A stretch of DNA of 64,000 bases from Gimesia chilikensis. Lineage in GTDB: Bacteria; Planctomycetota; Planctomycetia; Planctomycetales; Planctomycetaceae. Below, in pieces: positions 50,535-60,598 of the stretch (the first letter of the stretch is position 1; the number at the start of each line of letters is the position of its first letter). The position numbers were made by a program, and so were the translations under genes. A model generated the notes under the pieces. That model was given only the letters and a program-made list of their open reading frames with translations, did no database searches and had not been told where the DNA came from. The stretch spans positions 2,101,655 through 2,165,654 of the forward strand of contig NZ_CP036266.1 in NCBI RefSeq assembly GCF_007744075.1, read 5' to 3'.

Positions 50535-52301
50535 ATGAGAATTTTCATCAGTCTCATCGCAGTCACAGCCCTGAGTTTCGTGTCGGCTGATCTGTCTGTT
50601 GCCTGGGCCCGCGGATTTGGTGGCGGTGGCTTCCATGGTGGCGGTGGAGGCGGTTTTCGCGGCGGCGGAGGTGGTGGCTTCGGAGGCGGAGGCGGCTTTG
50701 GTGGAGGTGCCCGTAACTTCAGTGGCGGTAACTTCGGTGGAGGCAATTTCGGAGGCGGTGGTCGCAACTTCAATGGTGGTAACTTTGGTGGTGGCAATTT
50801 AGGTGGCGGTAATTTTGATAGCAGCCGCTTCTCGAATTACGGAAGTCGCTTCGATCAACCTGGCCGCTTCAACGATAAAACCGGCTTCGACTCTAATTTC
50901 ATGAACTCGGTTCGTTCGGGTGACCGGACGAATGGCGATAACTTGAGCCGCTTCAACAACGGACAGTTTAACCGGGGTAACCTCAATCAATTGAATGGCG
51001 GCCGTGGTCTGCGTAACGATGGTTCGCTCAATATGGGTAACATGAATTTCAATCAGCGACCGACGCGTCAGGGCCTGGATAATTTTCTGGGGCTCCCTTC
51101 AGACGCCGGTCATAACGCAGTCACCAATTCGCATCCTCAGGTTCAAGACTTTACAGGGCGCAATACTGTAAACAGCTCGATTGCCAACGGCTCTGGTTCC
51201 GGTAACGTCTATCACGGACCAAATGGTGGAATCGCCGGTGAAGGCAGCTATACCGGGCCGCGGGGAAATACTATTTCAGGCGGTGGAGCGATTGGTCCTG
51301 ACGGTGGTCATGCCGCGGGTGGAAGCATTACGGGTAACAATGGTGGTTCTGCTACCGGTGGTCGCGTTGTCGGCCCCGGTGGAGCATCCGCGGCCGGCGG
51401 GAGAGTCGTTGGACCGGATGGGGGCAGTGCTGCTGGCGGACGCGTCGTCGGTCGTGATGGCGGCTCTGCTGCGGGCGGCCGGGTTGTCGGTCCGAATGGT
51501 GGTGGTGCCGCCGGAGGCGTTGTCCGTGGTCCCGGCGGAGGTGGTACCGCAGGTGGTATCGTCCATGGACCAAATGGTGGTTATGCTGCCGGCTTCGTGC
51601 ATGTCCCTCCTTCGACACGTTACTATCATGGTGCTGTGATTCGCGGCGGTTTTTATGGCTGGGGGATGTATTATCCCGGCTGGTACTCTGCTCACCCTGG
51701 TGTCTGGTATGCTCATGGCTGGCCGGCTGGCTACGCCTGGACGGTCTGTACGTGGGGAGCGATGATGGACTGGTTTGCCTGGTCGAACATGCAGCCGATC
51801 TACTATGACTACGGTAATAATGTGGTCTACCAGGACAACAGCGTCTACGTCAATAATCAGGATGTGGGAACCGCTGAAGAGTACACTCAGCAGGCCAGTC
51901 AACTGGCTCAGGCTGGTGCTTCGGCGGATGTCAGTGACCAGGGGAAATGGATGCCGCTGGGCGTGTTCGCACTCTCACCGACGGGGGAAACCAAGTCGGA
52001 CAATGTGGTCGAACTGGCTGTGAACAAGGATGGAATCCTGAGAGGGAATTTCACCGATACCAAGACTAAGAAGACGCAGCAGATTCAGGGCTCGGTCGAT
52101 AAAAAGACTCAGCGGGCAGCCTGGACTGTCGGCGACGATAAAAACACGGTCTACGACACGGGGATCTATAACCTCACCAAAGACGAAGCACCCCTGCTGG
52201 TTCACATTGGCAAGGAAAAGACCGAGCAATGGCTGATGGTTCGTCTGGATCAGAAAGATAAGAACACCGACGGGAGCAGCACCTCTACTTCAGGGAACTA
52301 A
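50535..52301 (+). CDS. Exported glycine-rich repeat protein
   Basis: 588 residues from ATG 50535, following TTGAGGA; a TTG at 50520 is possible. Signal peptide (ISLIAVTALSFVSADLSVAWA), then a Gly-rich region with FGGGGFHGG-type repeats up to ~90, an Asn-rich stretch, and about ten 13-residue repeats of GPxGGxAxGGxVx type (51216-51605). A Trp/Tyr-rich middle (WGMYYPGWYSAHPGVWYAHG) and a C-terminal globular domain (KWMPLGVFALSPTGE; VVELAVNKDGILRGNF; AAWTVGDDKNTVYDTGIYNL) complete it. Glycine-rich repeats suggest an extended, surface or matrix protein; the C-terminal domain recurs in planctomycete secreted proteins. Followed by a strong terminator. Confidence 0.85.
   Translation: MRIFISLIAVTALSFVSADLSVAWARGFGGGGFHGGGGGGFRGGGGGGFGGGGGFGGGARNFSGGNFGGGNFGGGGRNFNGGNFGGGNLGGGNFDSSRFSNYGSRFDQPGRFNDKTGFDSNFMNSVRSGDRTNGDNLSRFNNGQFNRGNLNQLNGGRGLRNDGSLNMGNMNFNQRPTRQGLDNFLGLPSDAGHNAVTNSHPQVQDFTGRNTVNSSIANGSGSGNVYHGPNGGIAGEGSYTGPRGNTISGGGAIGPDGGHAAGGSITGNNGGSATGGRVVGPGGASAAGGRVVGPDGGSAAGGRVVGRDGGSAAGGRVVGPNGGGAAGGVVRGPGGGGTAGGIVHGPNGGYAAGFVHVPPSTRYYHGAVIRGGFYGWGMYYPGWYSAHPGVWYAHGWPAGYAWTVCTWGAMMDWFAWSNMQPIYYDYGNNVVYQDNSVYVNNQDVGTAEEYTQQASQLAQAGASADVSDQGKWMPLGVFALSPTGETKSDNVVELAVNKDGILRGNFTDTKTKKTQQIQGSVDKKTQRAAWTVGDDKNTVYDTGIYNLTKDEAPLLVHIGKEKTEQWLMVRLDQKDKNTDGSSTSTSGN
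51216..51605 (+). repeat. Ten 39-bp (13-residue) coding repeats in glycine-rich protein
   Basis: Units such as GPGGASAAGGRVV, GPDGGSAAGGRVV, GRDGGSAAGGRVV, GPNGGGAAGGVVR follow each other without gaps. The three central units are nearly identical; flanking units are degenerate, consistent with expansion from the middle. Confidence 0.8.
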
Positions 52302-52334
52302 CTGTCGATGTTTGACTCTGTATGAACAACCTGC

Positions 52335-52369
52335 AACCGAACTGGTCAACCTGGCCAGTTCGGTTTTTT
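52335..52369 (+). terminator. Intrinsic terminator after glycine-rich protein gene
   Basis: AACCGAACTGG (52335-52345) pairs with CCAGTTCGGTT (52355-52365), eleven pairs with a nine-base loop, followed by a T run to 52369. Thirty-four bases after the stop codon; the convergent sulfatase gene ends at 52390. Confidence 0.88.
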
Positions 52370-52389
52370 ATGCGCTGGATTGGGAAAGA

Positions 52390-54060
52390 CTACGGTTTCT
52401 GCAGCGGTGCCAGATAATCGATGCGATAATCCTGAGGGTAGGGCAGCACGAAGTTCTCCTGTGCCCACTGATCCCACTTTCGGGCAAGTTGCTGAACTCG
52501 TTCCGGTTCCGTTTTAGCAAGATCGTTCAGCTCAGTCCGGTCGCGGGAGACATCATACAACTCCCAAGGGCCGCCCCGGGTGGCAGCCAGTTTCCAGCGA
52601 CCCTCGCGAATTGCCCGGTTTCCCTGGTGCTCGAAGTAGAGAGTCCGTTCGGATTGAGGTTTACCCTGAAGTAAAGGCAGCAGGCTGCGTCCCGGCAGGG
52701 GAATCGTCGGTATATTATCCCAGCTTTCCGGATATGCGACCTGGGCTGCCTCCAACAGGGTGGGGACAATGTCGATAATGTGTGCGGGCGTGGAGATGAT
52801 TTTGCCGGACTGCTTCACACCGGCAGGCCAGTGGACGATTCCGGGAGAGGCGATGCCTCCTTCGTGATTATAATGCTTGTAGAGACGCCAGGGGGTGTTG
52901 GAGGCATTAGCCCAGCCGGAACCGACACTGTGATGCGTATCCGGGCCTCCCATGCGATCAAGCTGATCACCCCAATAGAGTGTATTGTTGCGACTGGAAC
53001 GGATATCAAAGCCAAATGGATCCCATTCTGCACAGGCTCCGTTATCTGACGTGAAAATGATCAGCGTGTTCTCCAACTCGTTGTTCTGACGCAGGCTGGT
53101 TAAGACGCGTCCTACATTCTGATCCAGACGGTCAACCATCGCAGCGAAGATTGCCATGCGGCGTGCCAGATCCCCGCGGCGGTCAGTGGGCAGTGAATCC
53201 CAGGCCGGGTTGACGCGTGCTTCGGCTTCTCCCCAGTCCCAGTAACGGGATCGCGGCGAGAGTTTGGTTACTTCAGGTACGATCCCCAGCTTTTTCATGC
53301 GTGTCAGTCGCTGTTGCCGGACCTGATCCCAGCCGATGTGGTAGCGATCTGCGTATTTATCGATTTCCTTATTCGGGGCATGCAGTGGGAAGTGCGGGGC
53401 GTTGAATGCGAGGTAGAGGAACCAGGGCTGATCGGGATTACGTCGGCCCATCCGCATGAAATCAATGGCATAGTCCCCCAGGGCATCTGTCCCGTAGAAC
53501 TCTCCCTTAGGATAAGTATGCGTATCGCGGGTCGCGGGGAGACGGGTGAAATGATCGACGTCCCAGAACGTTTTGGCGCTGACCAGCGTCCCATAAAATT
53601 CTTCAAAGCCGTGCTTGGTCGGATCTTCTGTTCCGAGGTGCCATTTACCAGAGAGAAACGTGCGGTAGCCACCCTGCTGTAAAATCTGGGCAACCGTGAT
53701 CGCCTGATCGTCGAGATGTCCCTGGTAGCCGCGCTGATTCAGGTTCCTCGTCATGTGTCCCAGTCCGACGCGATGCGGGTATTGCCCGGTCATGATCGAT
53801 CCGCGAGAAGGACAGCAGCGTCCGGTGTTGTAGAACTGAGTCAGCCGCACCCCCTCTTTTGCCAGCGAGTCGAGTTGCGGTGTTTCGATTTCACCACCAA
53901 AACAACCAAGGTCGGAGTATCCAAGATCGTCAGCGACGATCAGCAGGATATTAGGCCGCTGGGCTGCGGACAGATGATCCAGGGGGAGCAGCAGTGCCAG
54001 CAGCAGACAGGTCAAGCCGCACAGAGAGTGGCTGATTCGGTCCAGGGGAGCAGAGGGCAT
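52390..54060 (-). CDS. Secreted arylsulfatase-type sulfatase
   Basis: 556 residues with a signal peptide (CGLTCLLLALLLPLDHLSAAQ). Opens with RPNILLIVADDLGYSDLGCFGG (metal-binding Asp pair) and has the formylglycine motif C-x-P-S-R as TGRCCPSRGSIMTGQYP, with Cys82 as the residue to be oxidised. Later FLSGKWHLG, LIIFTSDNGACAEW and the C-terminal LYDVSRDRTELNDLA typify formylglycine-dependent sulfatases (S1 family). Needs an FGE enzyme; the SUMF1-like domain in this window lacks its cysteines, so the maturation enzyme must be elsewhere. Substrate unknown; planctomycetes use many such enzymes on algal polysaccharides. Confidence 0.93.
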   Translation of the reverse strand: MPSAPLDRISHSLCGLTCLLLALLLPLDHLSAAQRPNILLIVADDLGYSDLGCFGGEIETPQLDSLAKEGVRLTQFYNTGRCCPSRGSIMTGQYPHRVGLGHMTRNLNQRGYQGHLDDQAITVAQILQQGGYRTFLSGKWHLGTEDPTKHGFEEFYGTLVSAKTFWDVDHFTRLPATRDTHTYPKGEFYGTDALGDYAIDFMRMGRRNPDQPWFLYLAFNAPHFPLHAPNKEIDKYADRYHIGWDQVRQQRLTRMKKLGIVPEVTKLSPRSRYWDWGEAEARVNPAWDSLPTDRRGDLARRMAIFAAMVDRLDQNVGRVLTSLRQNNELENTLIIFTSDNGACAEWDPFGFDIRSSRNNTLYWGDQLDRMGGPDTHHSVGSGWANASNTPWRLYKHYNHEGGIASPGIVHWPAGVKQSGKIISTPAHIIDIVPTLLEAAQVAYPESWDNIPTIPLPGRSLLPLLQGKPQSERTLYFEHQGNRAIREGRWKLAATRGGPWELYDVSRDRTELNDLAKTEPERVQQLARKWDQWAQENFVLPYPQDYRIDYLAPLQKP

Positions 54061-54377
54061 AATGATTCTTCCTGTTGAGCGTCTTAAGAATGTTCGGAAG
54101 CCGGGATCCCGACTTTTCTCAGCTTAACCACTCCTCGGGCTGGCTTCCAGAACCAGTTGCCGATTCGCGGGGAATTACGGTTGGTGGACGTCTGGATAAA
54201 TAAGTGTTGCCTGGAATCATCATATTTCTGAATCCGTGTTTGACAAGGTATATGCGTAAGCTAGGATAGGGTAAATACGTTGAGTGCGGCGATTGTTTGA
54301 TTGCCCTCAGGTCGAGAAGCTCAGCAATCAGAAATATCATGTGTCTCGTACATATTTTGAGATAAAGGGTTACCAAG
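54061..54377. other. Intergenic region, no gene seen
   Basis: About 317 bases between divergent sulfatase and PDZ-protein genes. A 102-codon minus-strand open frame (54119-54427) overlaps the PDZ gene start and has no family resemblance or ribosome site; I treat it as spurious. No hairpin or repeat noted. Confidence 0.4.
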
Positions 54378-55136
54378 ATGAATCTGCAGAAGTCTATAAC
54401 GAGCAAGGGCTTGCTTTGTCTTCTCACACTCTTTTTGATCGTGAACTACGAATCACAGGCGCAGGAATCTGCTCCCAATGCTGCTCCCCAAAGTATTGAT
54501 CCGAATCTGTCTCCCCGCCAGAAGTATGCTGCTCTGATGAGTGAAGCACACAAGGCGCGACTGAATCAGCATTATTCGAAGTATTACAAAGCGACCCTGG
54601 GGGTTGTTGCCACAGATGCTTCCGGTCCTCTGGCCGCTCATCTGACAAATGGTGCTCCCGACTGGTGGACTGGTGTGGGAACGAACCTGGATGGCAATCC
54701 GGGGTATGGTGTGGTCATCATGCATGTCGCTCCCGGCTCACCAGCCGACAAGGCAGGGCTGATGAAATACGACATCATCCTTTCGTTCGGCAAGCATCGT
54801 CTGGCTTCCGTCCGTCAGTTGAACGCGCTTCTGGCGAAAGCAGAGCCCGGGCAGAATGTGACTCTCTCTGTAATCCAGGTGGGAGAAAAGGGCGCTGTCA
54901 GCAAAGTCAATGTGACACTGGGTTGGGCCGAGCGGATCAACGCTCCTGCTGGTGGAAATCCTCCACGGACTTTCACTCCCCAGTTTCCGAATGCTGCCAA
55001 ATTTGGTAACGATGATGAATATCTTGCCAATCCCAAAGCACCGATGCAGTATCAGTATGCGGCTCCTTATGAGTACGCTCCCAAGCTGAACTCTTCGATG
55101 CCCATGGACTTCGAAGGCAGCCTTTCTGATAAGTAA
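54378..55136 (+). CDS. Exported PDZ-domain protein
   Basis: 252 residues with a signal peptide (LLCLLTLFLIVNYESQAQE). The middle contains a PDZ domain: YGVVIMHVAPGSPADKAGL, KYDIILSFGKHRLASVRQL, VTLSVIQVGEKGAVSKVNVTL. The first ~90 residues are helical and the tail is Pro/Tyr-rich (MQYQYAAPYEYAP). No protease domain is attached, so it is likely an adaptor or scaffold in the periplasm. Stand-alone gene ended by an intrinsic terminator. Confidence 0.87.
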   Translation: MNLQKSITSKGLLCLLTLFLIVNYESQAQESAPNAAPQSIDPNLSPRQKYAALMSEAHKARLNQHYSKYYKATLGVVATDASGPLAAHLTNGAPDWWTGVGTNLDGNPGYGVVIMHVAPGSPADKAGLMKYDIILSFGKHRLASVRQLNALLAKAEPGQNVTLSVIQVGEKGAVSKVNVTLGWAERINAPAGGNPPRTFTPQFPNAAKFGNDDEYLANPKAPMQYQYAAPYEYAPKLNSSMPMDFEGSLSDK

Positions 55137-55164
55137 GCGAATCAAGCTTAAGCGAAAAAATTCA

Positions 55165-55198
55165 CAGGCGATGCTCACCTTGGGCATCGCCTGTTTTC
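55165..55198 (+). terminator. Intrinsic terminator after PDZ-protein gene
   Basis: CAGGCGATGC (55165-55174) and GCATCGCCTG (55184-55193) form a perfect 10-bp stem with a nine-base loop, followed by TTTTC. Twenty-eight bases after the stop codon. Confidence 0.85.
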
Positions 55199-55445
55199 GT
55201 GCCGGTCTGCAGAAACTTGTCTGAAACGGACCTTCACGTCGAATTCGATTAGCCACTTCAGAGAAACTATGAGGATCAGAACGTGAGATTCACCAGCGGG
55301 TTTGTCCAGCGTTTTCGTGAATAAAGACAAATTCAAAGCCGGAAATCGCTGAATTCAGGCGGCTTTACTGGCGATCACACTCAAAGTCCTGTAAAATCGA
55401 ACGATATTGACCCCTTGAATAACGCAATGGAGGCGATGCAGCGAA

Positions 55446-55928
55446 GTGAGGAAGACACTGCAGAGCAAGAAAAAACAAAAATCTGATCCTACTGTCATTG
55501 GTTGGCGTGAATGGATCAGTCTTCCAGATCTGGGAATTGGCCTGATCAAAGCCAAAGTTGATACGGGCGCACGTTCCTCATCGCTGCATGCTTATGACCT
55601 GCATCGGTTTGAGCGGGATCAGGAGGAATGGATTCGCTTCAAGGTACATCCTGTCCAGCGCCGGACACACGAAGTCGTCGAAGCTGAGGCCCGCATCTTC
55701 GAATATCGCTCGGTTCGCAGTTCCAGTGGCAAGGCAACCATGCGACCTGTCATTGTGACCAATATCGAACTTCTCGGCTTCAACTGGCCCGTGGAACTGA
55801 CTCTTGCGAATCGGGATGAAATGGGCTTCAGAATGCTGCTCGGACGCGAGGCGTTCCGTCAGCGTTTTTTTGTGGATGCGGGTAAATCTTACTATGGCGG
55901 TAAGCCTCCTCGAGAGAAACGAACCTGA
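55446..55928 (+). CDS. RimB-like ATP-dependent zinc protease / retropepsin-like (DUF785)
   Basis: 160 residues from a GTG at 55446 (GAGGCG upstream). Shows IGWREWISLPDLGI, then KAKVDTGARSSSLHA, the aspartic-protease-like DTGA motif of the RimK-associated protease family (RimB, DUF785), and LLGREAFRQRFFVDAGKSY at the end. In E. coli-related systems RimB trims or works with RimK, which adds glutamates to ribosomal protein S6. Forty-five bases upstream of rimK on the same strand, matching the conserved rimB-rimK arrangement. Confidence 0.88.
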   Translation: MRKTLQSKKKQKSDPTVIGWREWISLPDLGIGLIKAKVDTGARSSSLHAYDLHRFERDQEEWIRFKVHPVQRRTHEVVEAEARIFEYRSVRSSSGKATMRPVIVTNIELLGFNWPVELTLANRDEMGFRMLLGREAFRQRFFVDAGKSYYGGKPPREKRT

Positions 55929-55973
55929 GTGCAGCCTTTTTTACTGCAGACTCAGGTTAGAAAAGGATAACTC

Positions 55974-57218
55974 ATGAAACTGGCAATCCTGTCGTGCAGC
56001 CCGAGATGTTACAGTACGCGGCGGCTGCGCGAAGCTGCCGAACACCGCGGATTTAAAGTCAAGGTTCTCAACACACTCAAATTTGCCATCGATCTCAAGC
56101 AGGCCGAACCCGACCTGTTCTTTCGACAGAAATCGATCTCCGATTACGATGCGGTCCTCCCACGTGTCGGTGCCTCGATCACCTACTTCGGAACCGCTGT
56201 TGTCAGGCAGTTCGAGCAGATGGACATTTTCTGTGCCAACACCTCGGCCGGTATCACCAATTCACGCGATAAACTCCGTAGTCTGCAGATCCTCAGCCGG
56301 CACCAGATCGGTATTCCGCAGACGACATTCGTTCGCGATAAAAAAGATGTGCTCCCCGCAATCGAACGGGTAGGGGGCGCACCGGTTGTCATCAAACTGC
56401 TGGAAGGAACGCAGGGGATCGGCGTTCTGCTGGCGGAATCCGTGAAGTCCGCGGAAGCCATCATCGAACTGCTGCAGAACCAGAAGCAGAACGTGCTGAT
56501 TCAGAAGTTCGTCGCGGAAAGTAAAGGACGCGATATCCGGGCGTTTGTGGTCGGGGATCGTGTTGTGGCTGCCATGCGGCGTGTCGCCCAGGGGCAGGAG
56601 TTCCGCAGCAACGTCCACCGTGGCGGTCTGACCGAACCGGTCGTTCTCGATGAAACCTATTGTAAGACCGCGGTCCGGGCTTCTCAAATCATGGGTCTGA
56701 AAGTCGCCGGCGTTGATATGCTTGAGGGCAAAGACGGTCCCCAGATCATGGAAGTCAATTCCTCGCCGGGGCTGGAAGGGATCGAAAAATGTACCCAGCT
56801 GGATATCGCCGGGGCGATCATTGACTACATCGCCGCTCAGGTGGATTTCCCGGAAATCGATCTCAGGCAACGGCTCACCGTCAGTCGTGGATATGGTGTG
56901 ACCGAGATTTATATTCCCGAGGGTTCAGAATACGTAGGCAAGACGATCCAGGCTTCCGGCCTGCGAGATAAGGATATCAACGTCCTGACGCTCTATCGCG
57001 GGACGACGGTGATCCCCAACCCCCGTTCAGATCGGATACTGGAGTCCAACGACCGGCTGCTCTGTTTTGGAAAACTCGACTTCATGCGGGATCTGATTCC
57101 TGCTAAAACCCGTCGTAAGAGGCGGCCCAAAGTCATGGATTTGCCGGATCTGCCGGTGGCTGAAGAGGTGCTCTCGGAAGCCGGGCACGGAGCAAGCGAT
57201 GCCTCAGGCACTGAATAA
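55974..57218 (+). CDS. rimK: RimK-like ATP-grasp alpha-L-glutamate ligase with C-terminal TrkA-C (RCK_C) domain
   Basis: 414 residues. The first ~300 are a RimK ATP-grasp ligase: LAILSCSPRCYSTRRLREAA, ITNSRDKLRSLQILSRH, VVIKLLEGTQGIGVLLAES (ATP-binding Lys), KGRDIRAFVVGDRVVAAMRR, and GVDMLEGKDGPQIMEVNSSPGLEG with the magnesium-binding Glu and Asn. Residues ~308-380 form a TrkA-C/RCK_C-like domain (VTEIYIPEGSEYVGKTIQAS, NDRLLCFGKLDFM), a ligand-sensing module of K+ transporters. Such RCK fusions may couple ligation to a nucleotide or ion signal. Adds glutamates to the S6 C-terminus in known members; target here is inference. Followed after 12 bases by an aspartoacylase-like gene. Confidence 0.9.
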   Translation: MKLAILSCSPRCYSTRRLREAAEHRGFKVKVLNTLKFAIDLKQAEPDLFFRQKSISDYDAVLPRVGASITYFGTAVVRQFEQMDIFCANTSAGITNSRDKLRSLQILSRHQIGIPQTTFVRDKKDVLPAIERVGGAPVVIKLLEGTQGIGVLLAESVKSAEAIIELLQNQKQNVLIQKFVAESKGRDIRAFVVGDRVVAAMRRVAQGQEFRSNVHRGGLTEPVVLDETYCKTAVRASQIMGLKVAGVDMLEGKDGPQIMEVNSSPGLEGIEKCTQLDIAGAIIDYIAAQVDFPEIDLRQRLTVSRGYGVTEIYIPEGSEYVGKTIQASGLRDKDINVLTLYRGTTVIPNPRSDRILESNDRLLCFGKLDFMRDLIPAKTRRKRRPKVMDLPDLPVAEEVLSEAGHGASDASGTE

Positions 57219-57230
57219 GGCTGACGTTAG

Positions 57231-58364
57231 ATGAAGAAAATCCGTCCGCGTAAATCGATCGACCAGTGGAATGGCGATCCGATTCCCCCCGGCACTTCCC
57301 GTGATGTGAAGCTGGCTGTCAGCGAAAGCTACAGCAGTATGAATGTAAAGATTCCTATTCATATCCGCCGCGCCAAGGAAGAGGGGCCGGTCGTTTTTGT
57401 GACGGCTGCGCTGCACGGCGATGAAATCAACGGCACCGGGGCGATCCGTAATCTGATCCAGGATACAGAATTGCATCTGCTGCGGGGCTCCGTGATTTTC
57501 GTACCCGTACTGAATCTGCTCGCCTTTGACCGGCACTCGCGTTATCTGCCGGATCGGCGCGACTTGAACCGTTCATTCCCCGGCTCCGCGAATGGCAGTC
57601 TGGCCAGTCGCATGGCGCGAATTATCTTCGACGAAATCGTTTCCCGCAGTGACTATGGAATCGACCTGCACACTGCGTCGGTGCGGCGAACCAACTATCC
57701 TAACGTACGAGGTGACCTCTCCAATAAGGAAGTTCGACGACTGGCCCAGGCATTTGGCTCTGAAGTTATCATCAATGGCAAGGGGCCCCAGGGAGCTTTC
57801 CGGCGTGAAGCCTGTTCCATCGGCTGTCCGACCATCATTATGGAAGGGGGCGAGGTCTGGAAGGTCGAGCCGGGCATTGTGGAGTCGGCGGTGCGGGGGG
57901 TGAAGAACGTACTCCGCGATCTCGAAATGCTTGAAGGGGAACATGAGAGTCCCGATTACCAGGTCATTATCGATAAGACCAACTGGGTCCGTGCCGAGCG
58001 GGGAGGCTTCCTCAAGTTCCACGTTAAGCCCGGTGATATTGTCGAGAAAGATCAGCCCCTGGCAACTAACACCACGATTCTGGGCCGCGAACGCAGCATG
58101 CTGTATGCCCCCTTCGATTCGGTCGTCATCGGGATGACCACGTTGCCAGCGATCAGCCCCGGCGAGCCTGTCTGTCACCTCGGCAAACTGCCTCCCGAGA
58201 CCAGGCTCTCCCGGATCAGGCGTTCCCGCTCTGAAGAGGACAGCCTGGAAGGACAGGTCGCCGAAGAGCTTTCGACCAACCTCGTAGTCGAAGAGCCCAC
58301 TGACGAAGCGCAGCAGCTCCGCCAGCACTCGGAAGGCAACGGCGAAGCGACTGCAGCGGAATAG
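57231..58364 (+). CDS. Succinylglutamate desuccinylase/aspartoacylase family metallohydrolase
   Basis: 377 residues. The M14-like zinc site is visible as VTAALHGDEINGTGAI (His and Glu), DYGIDLHTASV (third ligand His) and a later catalytic Glu in PTIIMEGGEVW. DRRDLNRSFPG matches the substrate-binding NxxR-type segment of AstE/AspA proteins. The C-terminus (HVKPGDIVEKDQPLAT) resembles a lipoyl-like hammerhead found in this subgroup. Members of this family next to rimK are known in many bacteria and may hydrolyse the glutamate chain or its amide. Third gene of a rimB-like/rimK/astE-like operon. Charge-rich disordered tail. Confidence 0.9.
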   Translation: MKKIRPRKSIDQWNGDPIPPGTSRDVKLAVSESYSSMNVKIPIHIRRAKEEGPVVFVTAALHGDEINGTGAIRNLIQDTELHLLRGSVIFVPVLNLLAFDRHSRYLPDRRDLNRSFPGSANGSLASRMARIIFDEIVSRSDYGIDLHTASVRRTNYPNVRGDLSNKEVRRLAQAFGSEVIINGKGPQGAFRREACSIGCPTIIMEGGEVWKVEPGIVESAVRGVKNVLRDLEMLEGEHESPDYQVIIDKTNWVRAERGGFLKFHVKPGDIVEKDQPLATNTTILGRERSMLYAPFDSVVIGMTTLPAISPGEPVCHLGKLPPETRLSRIRRSRSEEDSLEGQVAEELSTNLVVEEPTDEAQQLRQHSEGNGEATAAE

Positions 58365-58412
58365 TCGTAAAGTCCTGCAGCACCGTTTTCAGTCTCCCTC
58401 AACAGGGAAACT

Positions 58413-58940
58413 CTACTTTGACTGCAGCTCAAAATCGAACTTGTTTTTGCCTTCGACGACCTCTTTTTTCAGTTCGGATTTGCTGTTATACCTTTCTGGA
58501 ATCGGATCTTTCTTGAACGTATCCTTGGGCAGTTTCAGCTTGGGCACCCCCTGATCGGAGCTGGCAAAGGTGTCAACGGGAATCACTTCCGCAACGCCAG
58601 AGTCTTCTGACTGGCGGGGGCTTTCCGGCGGGGCAGTGATGATGGTGATACTGTGAGGGCCTGGAACGGCTCCCTTCAGTTGATCACGGTACGTCAGCGT
58701 GTAGTTCCCGGAGCTGTCAGTACGACCTGACGAGGGATTCCCTTTTTGCGGTGAAAAAATCACGACGGCGTTGGTCAGCGGTTTTCCGTCCATCGTCACG
58801 ACCCCGGAGACCGGGGCCAGTTTGATGTCATCCCCACCCCGGGAGCATCCCAGGCAGACCAGGGGGACGGTCAAGAATAACAGTGTGAGAACGCGCCTCG
58901 GCTGTGCGGCCTGAAGCGTCAGTTTGGTTTCCTGGTACAT
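58413..58940 (-). CDS. Lipoprotein with carboxypeptidase-regulatory/transthyretin-like domain
   Basis: 175 residues. A signal peptide with lipobox LVCLGC (Cys32) and then KLAPVSGVVTMDGKPLTNAVVIFSPQ, the beta-sandwich opening of carboxypeptidase-regulatory-like domains, followed by GRTDSSGNYTLTYRD. Encoded directly after a DUF1559 pseudopilin-like gene on the same strand, the standard planctomycete pairing. Role unknown; likely outer-membrane or periplasmic attached. Confidence 0.88.
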   Translation of the reverse strand: MYQETKLTLQAAQPRRVLTLLFLTVPLVCLGCSRGGDDIKLAPVSGVVTMDGKPLTNAVVIFSPQKGNPSSGRTDSSGNYTLTYRDQLKGAVPGPHSITIITAPPESPRQSEDSGVAEVIPVDTFASSDQGVPKLKLPKDTFKKDPIPERYNSKSELKKEVVEGKNKFDFELQSK

Positions 58941-59032
58941 TAAAATAGCATTCCTGCGCTGGAGTAATATTGCAAAACCCGGTTTCAGCCAGATGCGGAA
59001 ACCGGGATCGTCTTGTCATCACGCATTGTCAA

Positions 59033-59971
<939 letters not shown>

Positions 59972-60598
59972 TTTCGTCTCCGAACAAGGATAAAAAGAAA
60001 GAAATGGAAAACCAGAATCTTGTATTCTTATCCTGTTTCCGGAGGTTCCGAAAACGTATACGCAGCAGGTTTGAGACAGAAATAAGGCTAAAGGGACCTG
60101 CCCTTGAGGGGCTCGCAGAATGATGCTGAGTAGTTCGTAAATCTCACGATAAGAACGCAAAATTTGTGTTGGAACAGCAACTCGTATCAACAGAGCCTGT
60201 GCGAGACCAATAGCTGAGCGCCGGGACGAAAAGTAAATGCCTGTTGCGATTGCTTTTTCAAGCTGACGCGACATTAAACACTCCAAAGTTTAAAAAGCAA
60301 CGGAAAAAAATTGGAAATTTCTGGAAATTTTTGGGGAATGTCTTACCCGGTGACCGCCGGCGATACCTAATTCAAATTCGGACAATCTCTTACGTACGGG
60401 AAGCCTCCAGGATCGCCAGGCAGGGCACACGCCCCGACCACTTGTTTGCTGGTGAAGTAGTTCGGAGATTCTCTTTGACCGGTCCGGGGTTATCCGGTAT
60501 CGTTCGTCTCTCAACGACTCCGCCTGCAGGAAGCCAACGGTTCGGCGGGGTTGGAAAACCGGAGGCTCCGGTCCACGATCATTCCAGGGAGGACAATC
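59972..60598. other. Long intergenic region (divergent), no gene seen
   Basis: About 627 bases between the DUF1559 gene and a plus-strand secreted protein. The minus strand stays open in frame with DUF1559 for 105 codons beyond its prepilin start and a long minus-strand frame covers 60290-60600, but neither shows family resemblance. Expected to hold two promoters. No strong hairpin or repeat noticed. Confidence 0.4.

Noticed and set aside
49755-50636. 293-codon minus-strand frame opposite the SnoaL-like gene
   Set aside because: Shadow of a well-supported plus-strand gene; His/Arg-rich composition without motifs.
59972-60286. N-terminal extension of the DUF1559 protein (105 extra codons)
   Set aside because: The prepilin-like start with Shine-Dalgarno at 59971 is the standard beginning of this family; the extension has no family resemblance.
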